This document shows positions 45,656 through 57,005 of a DNA stretch of 64,000 bases, in pieces. Each line of letters opens with the position of its first letter. The first letter of the stretch is position 1. Origin of the DNA: Galeopsis tetrahit (taxonomy: Eukaryota; Streptophyta; Magnoliopsida; Lamiales; Lamiaceae); the NCBI GenBank assembly GCA_963675135.1, contig OY776129.1, positions 64,327,028 to 64,391,027 of the forward strand, given 5' to 3'. The notes beneath the pieces were generated by a model. It was given only the letters and a program-made list of their open reading frames with translations. It ran no database searches and had not been told where the DNA came from. Both the position numbers and the translations under genes were made by a program.

Positions 45656-48600
45656 TATTAAGAATATAATATTATAAAGATTGGTATCTTTTAATATTAT
45701 GATTTATTCTTATCTTTTAGAATATTTGATGTAACTACGGACTTACGAAATCTCTCCCTACATTCGCCCTATTCCGAATTCGACAAAGTGGTTATTGGTG
45801 ACGGTAACGGGTTGCATATTTCTCATATCGGTTCTATATCTTTCCAAGATTTTAATATGTTGAAATTCTCGAATGTATTAGTCGTTCCACAAATGGCAAA
45901 TAATTTAATTTCTGTCTCAACCTTATGTCGAGATAATAATGTTGATGTCATCTTTGGTTCGTCTTCTTTTCAGGTGCGAGATGGCCGTACGGGGAGCGTT
46001 CTCCTCGTGGGGAGTCGCATTGATAATCTTTACGTATGGTCGGCACGAGCATCCAAACCCTCACCTACCACATTCATTTCCGACCGCCTTCCTCTTCCGG
46101 TTTGGCATTCCCGTTTAGGTCACCCATCTCTCAAAATTTTATACCATACTTTATCTAAATTTCGTTTACCGAGTAATCCTACAAAACTGTTTAGTTGTGA
46201 TTCTTGTCATTGTATTAAGAGTCACAAACTACCATTTAATGAATCTAGTATTGTTTCACATACACCCCTTGAAATTATCTTTTCCGATGTATGGTCATCT
46301 CCGGTCATATCTCATGATGGTTTTAAGTATTATGTCATATTTGTTGACCATTTCAGTAAATACATGTGGATCTACCCCCTAAAACGCAAATCGGATGTCC
46401 AATCCACCTTCTCAACCTTTAAATCCATTGTTGAAAATTACTACAACACCAAAATTAAAACTCTTTACACAGATAATGGGGGAGAGTTTATTGCTCTTCG
46501 CTCGTTTCTCCAAAACCATGGCATATCACACCTCACCACCCCACCCCATACTCCCGAGTCCCGAGCACAACGGCATGTCTGAACGTCGTCACAGACATGT
46601 TGTTGATACAGCCTTAGCCCTACTACACCACGCCTCCATGCCCCTCACATACTGGTCTTATGCGGTTTGTGCAACTACCTACATCATAAATCGCCTTCCT
46701 AAAGTTAACCTAAACATGCTTTCTTCCTTCCAATGCCTTTTAAAACAACCACCTAACCTATCCAAACTTCGAGTTTTTGGGTGCTTATGCTACCCTTGGC
46801 TCCGCCCCTACACTGCTCACAAATTAGACCCTCGTTCCATGCCATGTGTTTTCATTGAATATTCCATCACTCAAAGTGCCTATCTATGCCTAGATCTTAC
46901 CACCCACAAAATATATACCTCTCGCCATGTTCAATTTGTTGAACACACGTTTCCCTTTGCCAAAATCAATTCAGTTTCTGACACACCCACTGTTCTGGTA
47001 GATACATCTCCTGCACCCACTGATCTGACAGTTACACCCCCAGAACTGATATATACACCCCCACTCCTGATACACCCATCGAATTGATAAATGCACCCCC
47101 TCCCCCTGTTACACCCACTGTTCCGCTGAACACACCTCTTGTTTCGATAAATACACCCACTTCTCCGACCCAAACTCCCAATGCACCCCCCATCACCCCA
47201 AATACCGAAAACCCACCTCTCGCCCACCCTATCCAGCCTCCAGCTGCTCTTGTGCCGCCAAACGCTCCTCCGTGGCCCCCCACACCACCTTCACCACCTC
47301 CGGCCTTGCACAGATCCAGTATGGTCACTCGGTCTCAAAACAAGATCTTCAAGCCCAATCCAAGGTATTGTCTTACATCGGCTTTACCTTCTGATACTGA
47401 ACCAAGTTGTGTTTCTCAGGCCTTGAAAGATGAACGGTGGAGGGAAGCCATGTCCTCCGAGTTTGATGCTCTTCTCAGGAATGGAACTTGGGATTTGGTT
47501 CCCCCTGATGAGTCTCAAAATATAGTTAGCTCCAATTGGGTCTTTCGCATCAAACGCAAGCCTGATGGGTCCCTAGACAAATTTAAAGCACGCCTTGTGG
47601 CCAAAGGTTTTCATCAGCGTCCGGGTGTTGATTTCTTTGAAACCTTCAGTCCTGTTGTCAAACCTTCAACTGTTCGAGCTGTTCTCAGTATTGCAGTTAC
47701 TCGAAATTGGCCCCTTTAACAGTTTGATGTGAATAATGCTTTTCTTCATGGTACCCTGTCTGACACAGTCTACATGGCACAACCCCCTGGTTTTGTTGAT
47801 AAAACTTTTCCATCCTATGTTTGTAAACTGCATAAGTCCATTTATGGGTTAAAACAGGCACCTCGTACTTGGTATTATGCTCTTAGGACGTTCTTGGAAG
47901 GGATTGGATTTATTCACACAAAGTCTGATGAGTCTCTTTTTGTGTACAATAAATATGGTGTTATTGCACATTTCCTTGTGTGTTGATGATCTGATTCTCA
48001 CAGGAAATAACATTCCCTTCCTCACTCGAGTGGCTACGGACCTTGGTACAAAATTTTCAGTGAAAGATTTGGGCCCCCTTTCCTACTTTCTAGGTGTGGA
48101 AGTTCTTCGTACCAAGAATTCATGCTTTCTTTCCCAACGAAAGTATGTGGTTGATCTCCTTACTCGGTATAACATGATCACCTCCAAACCAGTTCAGACT
48201 CCACTATCCACCTCAGCTCGTCTCACTCTTTCGGATGGGACACCTCCTGCTGATGCCACTCAATTTCGTCAGGTACTTGGTAGTCTTCAATATCTCCAAC
48301 TCACCAGACCTGATATTGCATTTGTTGTTCATAAGTTATCTCAGTTTATGCATGCTCCAACCACTACTCATTGGGGTGCAGTTAAACGTCTTCTTCGTTA
48401 TTTAAATGGGACTCGAGATGTAGGAATAACCTTGAAACCTGAACCTTCCTCATATCTACATTGTTTTACTGATGTTGATTTGGCCGGCAACAGTGATGAT
48501 CGTACTTCTACAAGTGCTTACATTGTATTTCTTGGGGCTAATCCTATTTCATGATCTTCAAAGAAACAAAAATCAGTTGCTCGTTCTTCCACGGAAGCCG

Positions 48601-49141
48601 AGTATCGTGTCATTGCCTCCGCTGCCTCTGAAGTTCAATGGTTAAAGTCCTTATTTCATGAATTGTGTTTCTCAGTTCCGACTCTTCCTGTTATCTACTG
48701 TGATAATATTGGGGCCACTTATCTCTGTTCAAATCCCGTCTTTCACTCTCGAATGAAGCATATTGCAATTGATTTTCATTTTGTTCGAGATTTGATCAAG
48801 ACATCTCAGCTTAGAGTCTCACATGTTTCGTCCGCAGACCAACTTGCTGATGCTCTCACCAAGCCATTACCTCGTGCTCGACTGCAACTACTTATGACCA
48901 AGATTTGACTCTCCTACTGTGCTCCATCTTGAGGGGGCGTATTAGAAATATAATATTATAAAGATTTGTATCTTTTAATATTATGATTTATCCTTATCTT
49001 TTAGAATATTTGATGTAAATATTTATTCATATCTTGTAAATATAGATACATTTTGTATCTATAAATACCTCTTTTGTAAACACTTTACATTCATTCAATG
49101 AAATAATAATTTTCCTATTCATTGTTTCTCTATACATAACA
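45656..49141 (+). mobile_element. Truncated Ty1/copia LTR retrotransposon
   Basis: The 3' LTR is 48940-49141 (202 bp; starts TATTAG, ends AACA; TATA box TATAAATA at 49060), directly after the polypurine tract GAGGGGGCG. Only the first 79 bp of the 5' LTR remain (45656-45734), about 95 percent identical to the 3' LTR start; they join straight to internal pol sequence. A deletion has thus removed most of the 5' LTR, the primer site, gag and protease. No matching target duplication was found. Confidence 0.9.
45788..48908 (+). pseudogene. Copia pol: integrase, reverse transcriptase, RNase H (disrupted)
   Basis: In order: GAG-pre-integrase (VWHSRLGHPS) and HHCC zinc finger (SCDSCHCIKSHK) at about 46100-46230; integrase core with FSDVW and YTDNGGEF at 46280-46490; a Pro/Thr-rich linker at 46980-47320; reverse transcriptase (NWVFRIKRKPDGSLDKFKAR, CKLHKSIYGLKQAPR, then CVDDLILTGNN) at 47530-48200; RNase H (ARSSTEAEYR, ADALTKPLPRA) at 48460-48900. 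Lesions: a 7-bp duplication TCCCGAG at 46552-46565 shifts the integrase frame; TAA at 47717-47719; a frameshift near 47960; TGA in place of Trp near 48554. The catalytic YVDD is CVDD. It cannot encode an active polyprotein. Confidence 0.92.
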
Positions 49142-49257
49142 CCCTAATATTACCATAACCATAACCATAACCATTTTATATATTACATCCATCAAATTTT
49201 ATTATTTTCATTTTATTTTAGTATTTAATTATTCTCATTTCATTTTTTTAAATAATA

Positions 49258-49743
49258 CTCCCTCCATTCCATAAGGTTGTGTTTGGATGGAGGGATTTAG
49301 GTATGGATTTTAAATTCATAATCTAAATCCACTCCACCTGTTTGGTTTAAATGAATGAATTTCAAATATTTAGCATCTATTTTTAATTAAAATTGACATG
49401 ATTTTAAATCCCCACTAAAACATGTCATTTGAAATCCATCAATTTTTAAATCATTCCATTTGAAATCCCCTCATCCAAACACAATATAAGTTTTTGCACC
49501 ACAAAATGAACATATATTTTTTTTTAAAATGTGTAATGAGTGGAGTGTTGAAGGGTAATTTTATAAAATTATATGAATAAAGTAAAAAGGTGATTGTAAA
49601 GAGAGTAAAAATAATACATTTTGTGTAAATATGTGAATATTGTAAGGGTGGAGTTTATGAGAGAGTTTCATTTCATGGGTGTGCAAACAATTGTGGAGCG
49701 CACAAATAAAATAAGTGTGCACACAATTGTAAAATAGAGGAAG
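49258..49743. mobile_element. Stowaway-type MITE split by a Harbinger-like MITE
   Basis: Left end CTCCCTCCATTCCATAAG, right end TTGTAAAATAGAGGAAG, TA flanks. The sequence is interrupted at 49275-49486 by a second MITE. Confidence 0.75.
49275..49486. mobile_element. Harbinger/Tourist-like MITE nested in a Stowaway
   Basis: Begins GGTTGTGTTTGGATGGAGGG; the right end is near-complementary (CCCCTCATCCAAACACAATA); flanked by TAA (49272-49274, 49487-49489). Related to 27888-28127. Confidence 0.8.
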
Positions 49744-49973
49744 TATTTTCAGTATCTCCACCTTCAAATAATCAATTATTTACTTAAATTATTACTCGGT
49801 ATTATTGTATTAATAAACATTAATCACTTTAACATGCATATAATTAGACAGCTGCGAATCTGCGATAAGATAAATTATCTTTAAAATCTACCATATAATT
49901 ATGACTTGCATTTTTTTAATGTATACCAGTGATTTTAGGGCCTTCATGAATCAAATGAGATTAGATTTGGAAA

Positions 49974-51323
49974 GGGCCTGGCTATCTACACCACCAGTTC
50001 GATTTAGAACACACCCCACTCAATTTAATAATATATTCCCTCAGTTTCACAATAACTTTCGCACTTTATTTTTCATGACGTTCCATAATAACTTTCACAC
50101 CCTTTAAATAAAAAATCTTTTATAAACTCTACCCTCACAATATTCTCAATTTTACACAAATGTCATTGTTTTTTCTCCACACATACACAAAAGTCAACGC
50201 ATTTATTTACTTTATACATAAAATTTTACAAAATTCCCCCTCAAAACTCCACTCATTATTACACTTTTTTAATATGCGCGCACATCTACCTATAGAAATT
50301 AATATGGAACGGAGGGAGTAATAATTATGTGAAAAAACAAAAATATCATTTCAGTAAAAGTATCATACTACATGCACCCCTTACAGAAGACACCTCACTC
50401 CCCCACTTTCTGCAGAAGTGACCGAAAAAAATTTCCTAACCACCACTACTTCCGACTGTCGCTGCCACCACTTCCGACATCCAACATCATCCAAACAAAT
50501 AAAAATAAATAATAATAATAATAATAAAGATTTAAACACCATCCTACCACATCATCGAGAAGCAGGCGACTGAAACCAGCAATAAATACTTAGAAATTAA
50601 AAAAAAAAAATCGATCAACCAGTGACAACCGTATACATTTTCGTCGATAAATCATTGTCGATGAAAGTGTATATAGTTGATTTAAAATGATAAAAAAAAA
50701 CTAGGATTTTCTGCAGAAAAATGGTCCTAAAATGCACAAACCTTAGGTGGGGTGACCGACATCTTGAACCAGGGGCGACAGGCTTGATCACTTGGTGGGG
50801 GTGGGGGAAAGAAACCAAAAAAAAAAAGGAGAAGTGAAAGGGGAAGAGAGAGGGCCCCACCAGGCCGCCTCTCTTTGGTTTCGCCATTGGCTCTTCTTTC
50901 GTCCTCCAAGCGCTTTGTTGAATTGAATGAATAAGGAGTAAATTAAGGATCTTCCCCTCTGAACGTAGTTAGTAGCTATAGAAGTAGATCTAGAGGGGTG
51001 GGGCGGCTGCCGTGGGGAAAGAAACCAAAAAGAAAAAAAAAAGAAAAAAAATGGGAGAAAGGGAGAAGGAAAAGGGACTGGGAGGCCGGCGGCGAGGGCA
51101 GCGGCCGTGGGTGGTGTCGAGGGCGGCGATTATGAGAGGGAGGAAGAAATAAGAGATGAGTTAGGGTATTTAGGGTTTGGAAGGTGTGGTTAGTAGAGGT
51201 ATTTTATATACAAAATGGTATTTAGGACAATTCGAGGGTACATCTATCCTAATAAATTTTTGAGAAGGTGCATCAATCTAGGGTGTGTTATCAACTGAAG
51301 TGGAGGTGTAAATAATCAGCCCC
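49974..51323. mobile_element. Element B: Mutator-like element, 1.35 kb, 9-bp target duplication, empty site in window
   Basis: TIRs GGGCCTGGCTATCTACACCA and (from the right end) GGGGCTGATTATTTACACCT. Flanking 9-mers ATTTGGAAA (49965-49973) and ATCTGGAAA (51324-51332). The inverted paralogue at 9325-9470 carries the joined site ATTTGGAAA once. The interior has a nested Stowaway, a GTCGAT hairpin (about 50612-50685), AGGATTTTCTGCAGAAAAA, and a GC-rich exon-like block (50740-51150) with low-complexity open frames. No transposase. This is the best-defined member of the GC-rich element group. Confidence 0.85.
50036..50318. mobile_element. Stowaway-type MITE nested in element B
   Basis: TTCCCTCAGTTTCACAATAA at the left and ATATGGAACGGAGGGAG at the right. 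Interior motifs are shared with 44682 and 52127. Confidence 0.8.
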
Positions 51324-51888
51324 ATCTGGAAACCCAAACACTTGTCAGTGTCACCTAGTCTTGGACCATTTTTTTTTTTTTTTAGCAGTTCACCCCCTAA
51401 GATAATGTGGGCATTTTTTCGAATTTCATTAAGTCCATTTCCCTCCGTATAAAACCCATGGTTTTTTGTGATTTAATTCAAGGCCGTAGCTATATACCAC
51501 TCCAGCTCTGTTAAGTATACTCCCCGATTTGCATACCCCTTCAATGTGTCAAAGGTTAGATGTACCCTTCAAATTACCCTACATATCCTCCTTCTTTCTT
51601 TTCCTTATTTTCTTTCTTCTTCCTTAATTTTTAAAAAATCCTAAAACTAACTCTCTTCCCCCCGCTATACCGCCGCCCATGCCCGGTGCCGGCGCCGCCC
51701 CCACCCCTACGCACGACCCTTTTTTCGTCGGCGGCGACCGCCCCTCCTTCTCCCAGCGCCGCCCCATCAGCTCTTCCTCATCTCAGCGCTGCCCCCACGC
51801 CCCTCATTCATGAAAAAATGGCCTCCGCTGAGGTAAGTGCTTTTTTTTTAAATTTCTTCTCTATTCCGCTATGGAGGTCACCGACACG

Positions 51889-52614
51889 TAGACATGTTCA
51901 GCCGGGCAAAATCGCCGATTACGGTTAAAAATCGGCGGTTACGGTTTGGCAAAATCGGGAACCGAAATCGAACCGGCAAACCATCGGTACGGTTAAAAAT
52001 CGACGGTTTAGCAGTTTTTTTTCTTTCTCTCTCCGTTTTTGCTCGTTTTCACTCCATTTTTGCTCGTTTTTTGTTCGATTCAACTCTTTTTTTAGAAACT
52101 ACATTACTAGAATTTAATAAAAATTACACCCTCCGACACGCAATTACTTTCACACTTTCCTTTTCGGGTCGTCCCACAATAACTTTCACACCCTTAAAAT
52201 GAAAAATCTTTTATAAACTCCACCCTCACAATATCCTCAATTTTAGACAAATGCCATTACTTTTTCTCCACACATACAAAAAAGTCAACTCATTTCTTTA
52301 CTTTATATATAAAGTTTTACAAAATTACCCCTCAAAACTCCACTCAGTATTACACTTTCTTAATATGAGTGTCATCTACCTATGAAAGTAATCATGGGAT
52401 GGAGGGAGTATATAACTTAAATTTATACAAAAAAAATAGAAAAATTGTGTATTAAAAAAAGAAAATAAAAAAACTGACAAACCCGGCGGTTTCGGTTTGC
52501 CAAAACTTGCAACCCAAACTGAACCGCCATTTTCCGGTTACGGTTCGATTTTTGAACCGTAACCGGCGGTTTGGCCAGTTCGACGATTTGCCGGTTAAAA
52601 ACCGCCCGTGTGTA
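51889..52614. mobile_element. hAT-type MITE (CGG-motif family), copy 1
   Basis: Starts TAGACATGTTCAGCCGGGCA; the right end is CCGTGTGTA. Flanking 8-mers CCGACACG (51881-51888) and CCGGCACG (52615-52622) fit an 8-bp hAT target duplication. The interior is full of complementary CGGTTACGGTT / AACCGTAACCGG blocks that would fold. It contains a Stowaway at 52127-52408. Confidence 0.75.
52127..52408. mobile_element. Stowaway-type MITE nested in the hAT MITE
   Basis: CACCCTCCGACACGCAATTA at the left, AATCATGGGATGGAGGGAG at the right, TA flank on the right. Related to 44682. Confidence 0.8.
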
Positions 52615-53103
52615 CCGGCACGGCTCCCACCTGCACGCGACCGCCTTCCCGTCGTCCATGGCCTGCCGCCTTGCCTTCCCCCACCCAAACACGTCTTCCT
52701 CCCTCGCCAAACATCGTTGTCGTCGTCGAAAATAATCAATTGCATGTTTTTTTTTTTGATAATAATCAATTGCCCAAAAACCCTCTCGTCGACGAGAGTC
52801 CTTTTGGTCTATCCATGTTTGTCGAAAATTTCAAACTTTTTAACTTTTTTTAAAAATATTCTTTCGACTAAATCTTACCAACGAAAGTTTGTTTGGTCGA
52901 CAAACCAGTGTCGACGGAAGTGTTTTTGATCGACTCTGATTTGTCGATTTTTTTTTTTTTAAATTTTTAAGTTTGTCTTTTAATTTCTAAATTTATTTGA
53001 AGGGTGGCGGCCGAAAGGGTGACTGACTGCGGCGGCGTCAAAATTGGAGGGAGGCGGTTGCATTTTTAAGGGTTAGAGTTAAAGTGTGTATTTATTTTGG
53101 CAA

Positions 53104-53560
53104 ATTCTTGTATGTACTCAAGTACACCATGTACTTGAGTAGACTTTTACTAGTCAAATGTTGACCGTTGACTACCGTTGATCGGTTAACGGTCAAACTT
53201 TGACTTTTTTTTTTTCAAAAAAAAATTCGATTTTTTTTTTCGAATTTTTTTTTTTGAAAAAGTGTATGTTATTATGACTAAAAAGTGTATCTTTGTTTTT
53301 TTAATGAAAAGTGTATGTTACTATATTGAAAAGTGCAACATTGTTTTTAATGAAAAATGTATGTTATTATAACTGCAAAGTGTATGATCTATTAATGAAA
53401 AGTGTATGTTTATTTAATGAAAATTGTATGTTATTATAACTGCAAAGTGTATGATCTATTTAATAAAAAGTGTATGTTATTATAACTAAAAAATGTAAGT
53501 TCTATTAATGAAAAGTGTAAGTTATATATTAATGAAAAGTGTATGGTATTATTTATTTAT
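53104..53560 (+). repeat. GAAAAGTGTATG motif array behind a palindromic end
   Basis: 53115-53142 is palindromic (GTACTCAAGTACACCATGTACTTGAG), like the ends of the 10-kb Mutator-like family. 53160-53215 repeats TTGACCGTTGAC/GGTTAACGGTC. 53270-53545 carries about nine AAAAGTGTATG(T/G) motifs alternating with TTATTATAACTGCAAAGTGT. It may be the end of a Mutator-like element whose other end was not found. Confidence 0.5.
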
Positions 53561-55760
53561 ATTTTATTTGCACCCGATCATTTAATGAGTTCACTCAAAA
53601 ATCATTTTTTATTACGGTTATACGCACCCACTCATTTTATGATTTCACTTCCGAATAATTTATTTTATCGCGGTTATCTGCACCCGCTCATTTTACGAGT
53701 TCATTCCCAAATTATTTTTTTACCACAGTTATTTGCACCCACTCATTTTATGAGTTCAACCCGAATAATTTTTTATCGCTGTTATCTGCACTTGCTCATT
53801 TTACGAGTTCACCCCCAAATTGTTTTTTTACCACAATTATCTACCCCCCTCATTGAGTTCACCCCAATTTTTTTTTTAAAAAATAATTACATTTAAAAGA
53901 CTATATTATCTTTTTATTAATTTACACAAAATATAATAAAACCAACCTTAATTTGTATATTTACAATCGGCATTCGAGTCATTGTCGAGTTACCGTCGAT
54001 TCACCACCAAGTAGACATGTTCGTCGGTTGAAAACCACCGATTTCGGTTAGAAATCGGCGATTACGGTTTTCGAAAAATGGTGAATCGTAATCGAACCGC
54101 GAACCGCTGGTTTGGCGGTTTTAATTTTTTTTTTAAATATTATCTCCGCTTTCGCTCGTTTTCACTCCGTTTTCATTTGTTTTAACTTATTTTTTAGAAA
54201 ATACATTACTAGAATTGAATAAAAAATTATATAACTTAAATTTATACATTAAAAATAGAAGAATTGTTTATTAATTTTTTTTTTTTTTTATAAAAACCGC
54301 CAAAACCGACGGTTTGCGGTTTGTCAAAATGTCAAACCGTAACCGAACTGCCATTTTTCGGTTACAGTTCGGTTTGCAAAACGTAACCGGCGGTTTGGCC
54401 GGTTTGGCGTTTCGATTTTGCGCATGTCTACCACCAAGTCATCCATATTTTTAGAAAAAAAAAACTATCGAAATTATATACAAATCTCGATTTGTTTTCT
54501 TTTTTATTTTTCTTCCATTCTCCTCGATCTTTTTCTTTCTTCCCATTTTAAGTTTTTATTCCAAACTTCTAATTTCTTCGTTTGTTTTTCATTTTACATT
54601 TTTTTAAATTTTCCTGCCTTTATTTTCCATTTTTATGTGTATTTATTTTTATTTTAATACAAAATAATATTATATGTATATTTTTATTATAGTCGGTAAC
54701 ACAATAAAGAATAACTACCATTAACAGTAATTAGTAATATCTTATTTAATAACAAATAATTTTAAACATTTAATTATATTCAATAATATAAAAAATAATT
54801 ATTAGTAATACCACGAATAATAATCAATAATAACATGCATATTAGTTAGTAATATTTTATACAATAAAAAATAATTTCACACATCTAATTGTATTCAATA
54901 ATACCAAAAACAATGGAAAAAAAAGGAAAATAAAGGCAGGAAAAAAAAAAAAAAAGGAAAAAAATGAAGAAATTGAAAATTTGAAAAAAAAAAAACTGAA
55001 AATGAAAGAAAAAGAGAAATGGGAAGAAAAATTAAGATTTGTGGCTAATTTCGATAGTTTTTTTAAAAAAAATTATGTTTTACTATTTTTTTCTAAAAAT
55101 ATGGGTGACTTGATGGTGAATCGACGGTAACTCGGTAATGACTCGACTTCAGATTGTAAATATACAAATTAAGGTTGATTTTATTATATTTTGTGTAAAT
55201 TAATGAAAGGATAATATAGTCTTTTAAATGTAATTATTTTTTAAAAAATATTTTTGGATGAACTCATAAAATGAGGAGTGCAGATAAACGTGGTAAAAAA
55301 ATAATTTAGGAGTGAACTCATAAAATGAGTGGGTGCACACCGTGATAAAAAAATGATTTGGGGGTGAACTCATAAAATGAACGGATCTGTAAGAAAAATG
55401 ATTTTTAGGTGAACTCATTTAATAAAAGGTTAATATAGTCCTTAAAATATAATTATTTTAAAAAAATAAAATCGTTTGGGGTGAACTTATAAAATGAGCC
55501 GGTACAGATAAACGTGGTAAAAAAATAATTTTGGGGTGAACTTATGATTGTAGATAACCATGGTTAAAAAATGATTTGGGGTGAACTCATAAAATTAGCG
55601 GGTGCAGATAACCGTAGTAAAAAAATAATTTGAAGGTGAACTAATTAAATGAGCCGTAGATAAAATATAAATAAAATAAGAATTACGGTAGTAAAAAAAT
55701 AATTTGAAGGTAACTAATTAAATGAGCCGTAGATAAAATATAAATAAAATAATAATATAA
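53546..55760. mobile_element. Foldback-like element: long palindrome with tandem-repeat arms
   Basis: The left arm (53546-54640, less a hAT insert) and right arm (about 54915-55760) are inverted copies. Outer arms are tandem repeats: left about five units of roughly 55 bp with CTCATTTTATGAGTTCACCC; right about eight or nine units with GGTGAACTCATAAAATGAG. Inner arms match as unique sequence (left ACCAACCTTAATTTGTATAT, right complement ATATACAAATTAAGGTTGAT, then GTCGAGTTACCGTCGATTCA and its complement). The loop holds AGTAATACCA repeats. No coding capacity. Superfamily unknown; the architecture recalls Foldback transposons. Confidence 0.75.
54012..54430. mobile_element. hAT-type MITE, copy 2, inside the foldback left arm
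   Basis: TAGACATGTTCGTCGGTTGA to TTGCGCATGTCTA, with a perfect 8-bp duplication CCACCAAG (54004-54011, 54431-54438). The right arm of the palindrome (near 55105-55125) reads through the same site without it. The interior is made of complementary CGGTTTGGCGGTT and ACCGTAACCG blocks, as in 51889-52614. Confidence 0.92.
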
Positions 55761-56433
55761 TTATGTTAAAAAAAATCTAATATTACGTTCTTTTAATTTA
55801 AATATTATTATTATTATTAATTTTAATGAAGGATAAAATAGTAAATAATAAAATAAAATTTAAATAATTATTTTAAAATATTAAAAAAAGGCAACAGGTA
55901 TCAAGTTAGAGCGACATAGAGCGATACAATTTGACATCCGAACTATTAATAGTTCAGGCGATACAAAAACTATCCTAAGAAAATCCCATATTTTTAAGTA
56001 AGAATTGTTAAGAATTGGGTTTCCACCATATTATTTTCGCTAAAAAGGAATGATTTCAAATTTTGTGATAAAAAATATATTTTTTTCTATATTTGACTAT
56101 TTAAATATTCATAAAAAAAGTAAGAAAGAACACTATATATGTAAATGTGTAGATTTGATATTAGATTATCAAATATTCATCACACCAAGTCGTCATGCGA
56201 CAAATTAAACTAGGAAGGCGCGTTTTCGTGCACTTAAGCTTATGACTGCAACAAATTAGTCGTGAATTGTTCACTAATTAAATTAGGAAGCAGATTTCGT
56301 GTGTGGTTTACTTTCAGTTTTAGTATTACAAATTTACAAATTAGCATCAATTGAAATTTTCTAATATTTTATTCGCATTCTAATACCATGAATATTCACA
56401 ATTGATTTATGGTATTTTAGCAAATGACATTAT

Positions 56434-57005
56434 TAGAGATGTCTATCGGGCCAGCCCTACAGGGTTACGGATTAAATGGGTTAGGGCCTTAACCGGTTCA
56501 TATTTAACGGTCCTACAATTGTTGGGATCTAACCCTAACCCTAGCGGGCCACGGGCTACTAACGGGCTACAATATTTTTTTTAAAAAAAAATTATTTTAA
56601 AATTAAAGGTCTCAATTGACGCGTCCAACAAATAAATAAAATAGAAAAATATATAATTAGCTAGTGATCAGTAAATGAGAAAATAAAAGTATAATTTAAA
56701 CACAGTATTTAATATGGTCAAATAAATATCAGAATCTAATAAAAAGTTAGTAATAACAACTAATGGATGGTAAATAAGTTGCTTAATGCTTATAGTTATA
56801 ATTATGCGTCAAATGACCCAAAATTTGTTAGCAAGTTATGAAGTATTTATTAAAAAAAAAAAAAGTGTAACAACGTACACGGGCTAACCGGTCCGGGTCA
56901 AAAAAGCCCGAATTTAAACGGGCCTACGATTCATGAAATCTAACCCTGCATATTTTAGGGTTAAACGGGCCAGTCCGATTAGCCCGGCCCGGATAAACAT
57001 CTCTA
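56434..57005. mobile_element. hAT-type non-autonomous element, 572 bp, 8-bp target duplication
   Basis: TIR TAGAGATGTCTATCGGGCC and the complement CCCGGATAAACATCTCTA, flanked by GACATTAT on both sides (56426-56433, 57006-57013). The paralogue at 39352-39362 shows the empty site (GATATTAT). The ends are rich in CGGGCC/GGCCCG; the interior is AT-rich with no coding. Confidence 0.95.

Larger units (their letters stand above)
51482..53103. mobile_element. Element C: GC-rich MULE-like element with nested hAT and Stowaway MITEs
   Basis: The left end GGCCGTAGCTATATACCACT resembles the ends of element B. The right end is placed near TATTTATTTTGGC, approximate. GC-rich exon-like blocks (51660-51840, with GAGGTAAGT like a splice donor; 52615-52725) flank a hAT MITE. 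GTCGAC hairpins follow (52780-52965). The translations are Pro/Ala-rich with no domain. Confidence 0.45.

Noticed and set aside
47032..47328. Gly-rich minus-strand ORFs in the copia element
   Set aside because: Antisense of the Pro/Thr-rich linker between integrase and reverse transcriptase.
53543..53896. 117-codon ORF with repeated HFMSSP-type units
   Set aside because: A translation of the 55-bp tandem repeat of the foldback arm; no protein logic and mirrored by the inverted arm (55224-55418).
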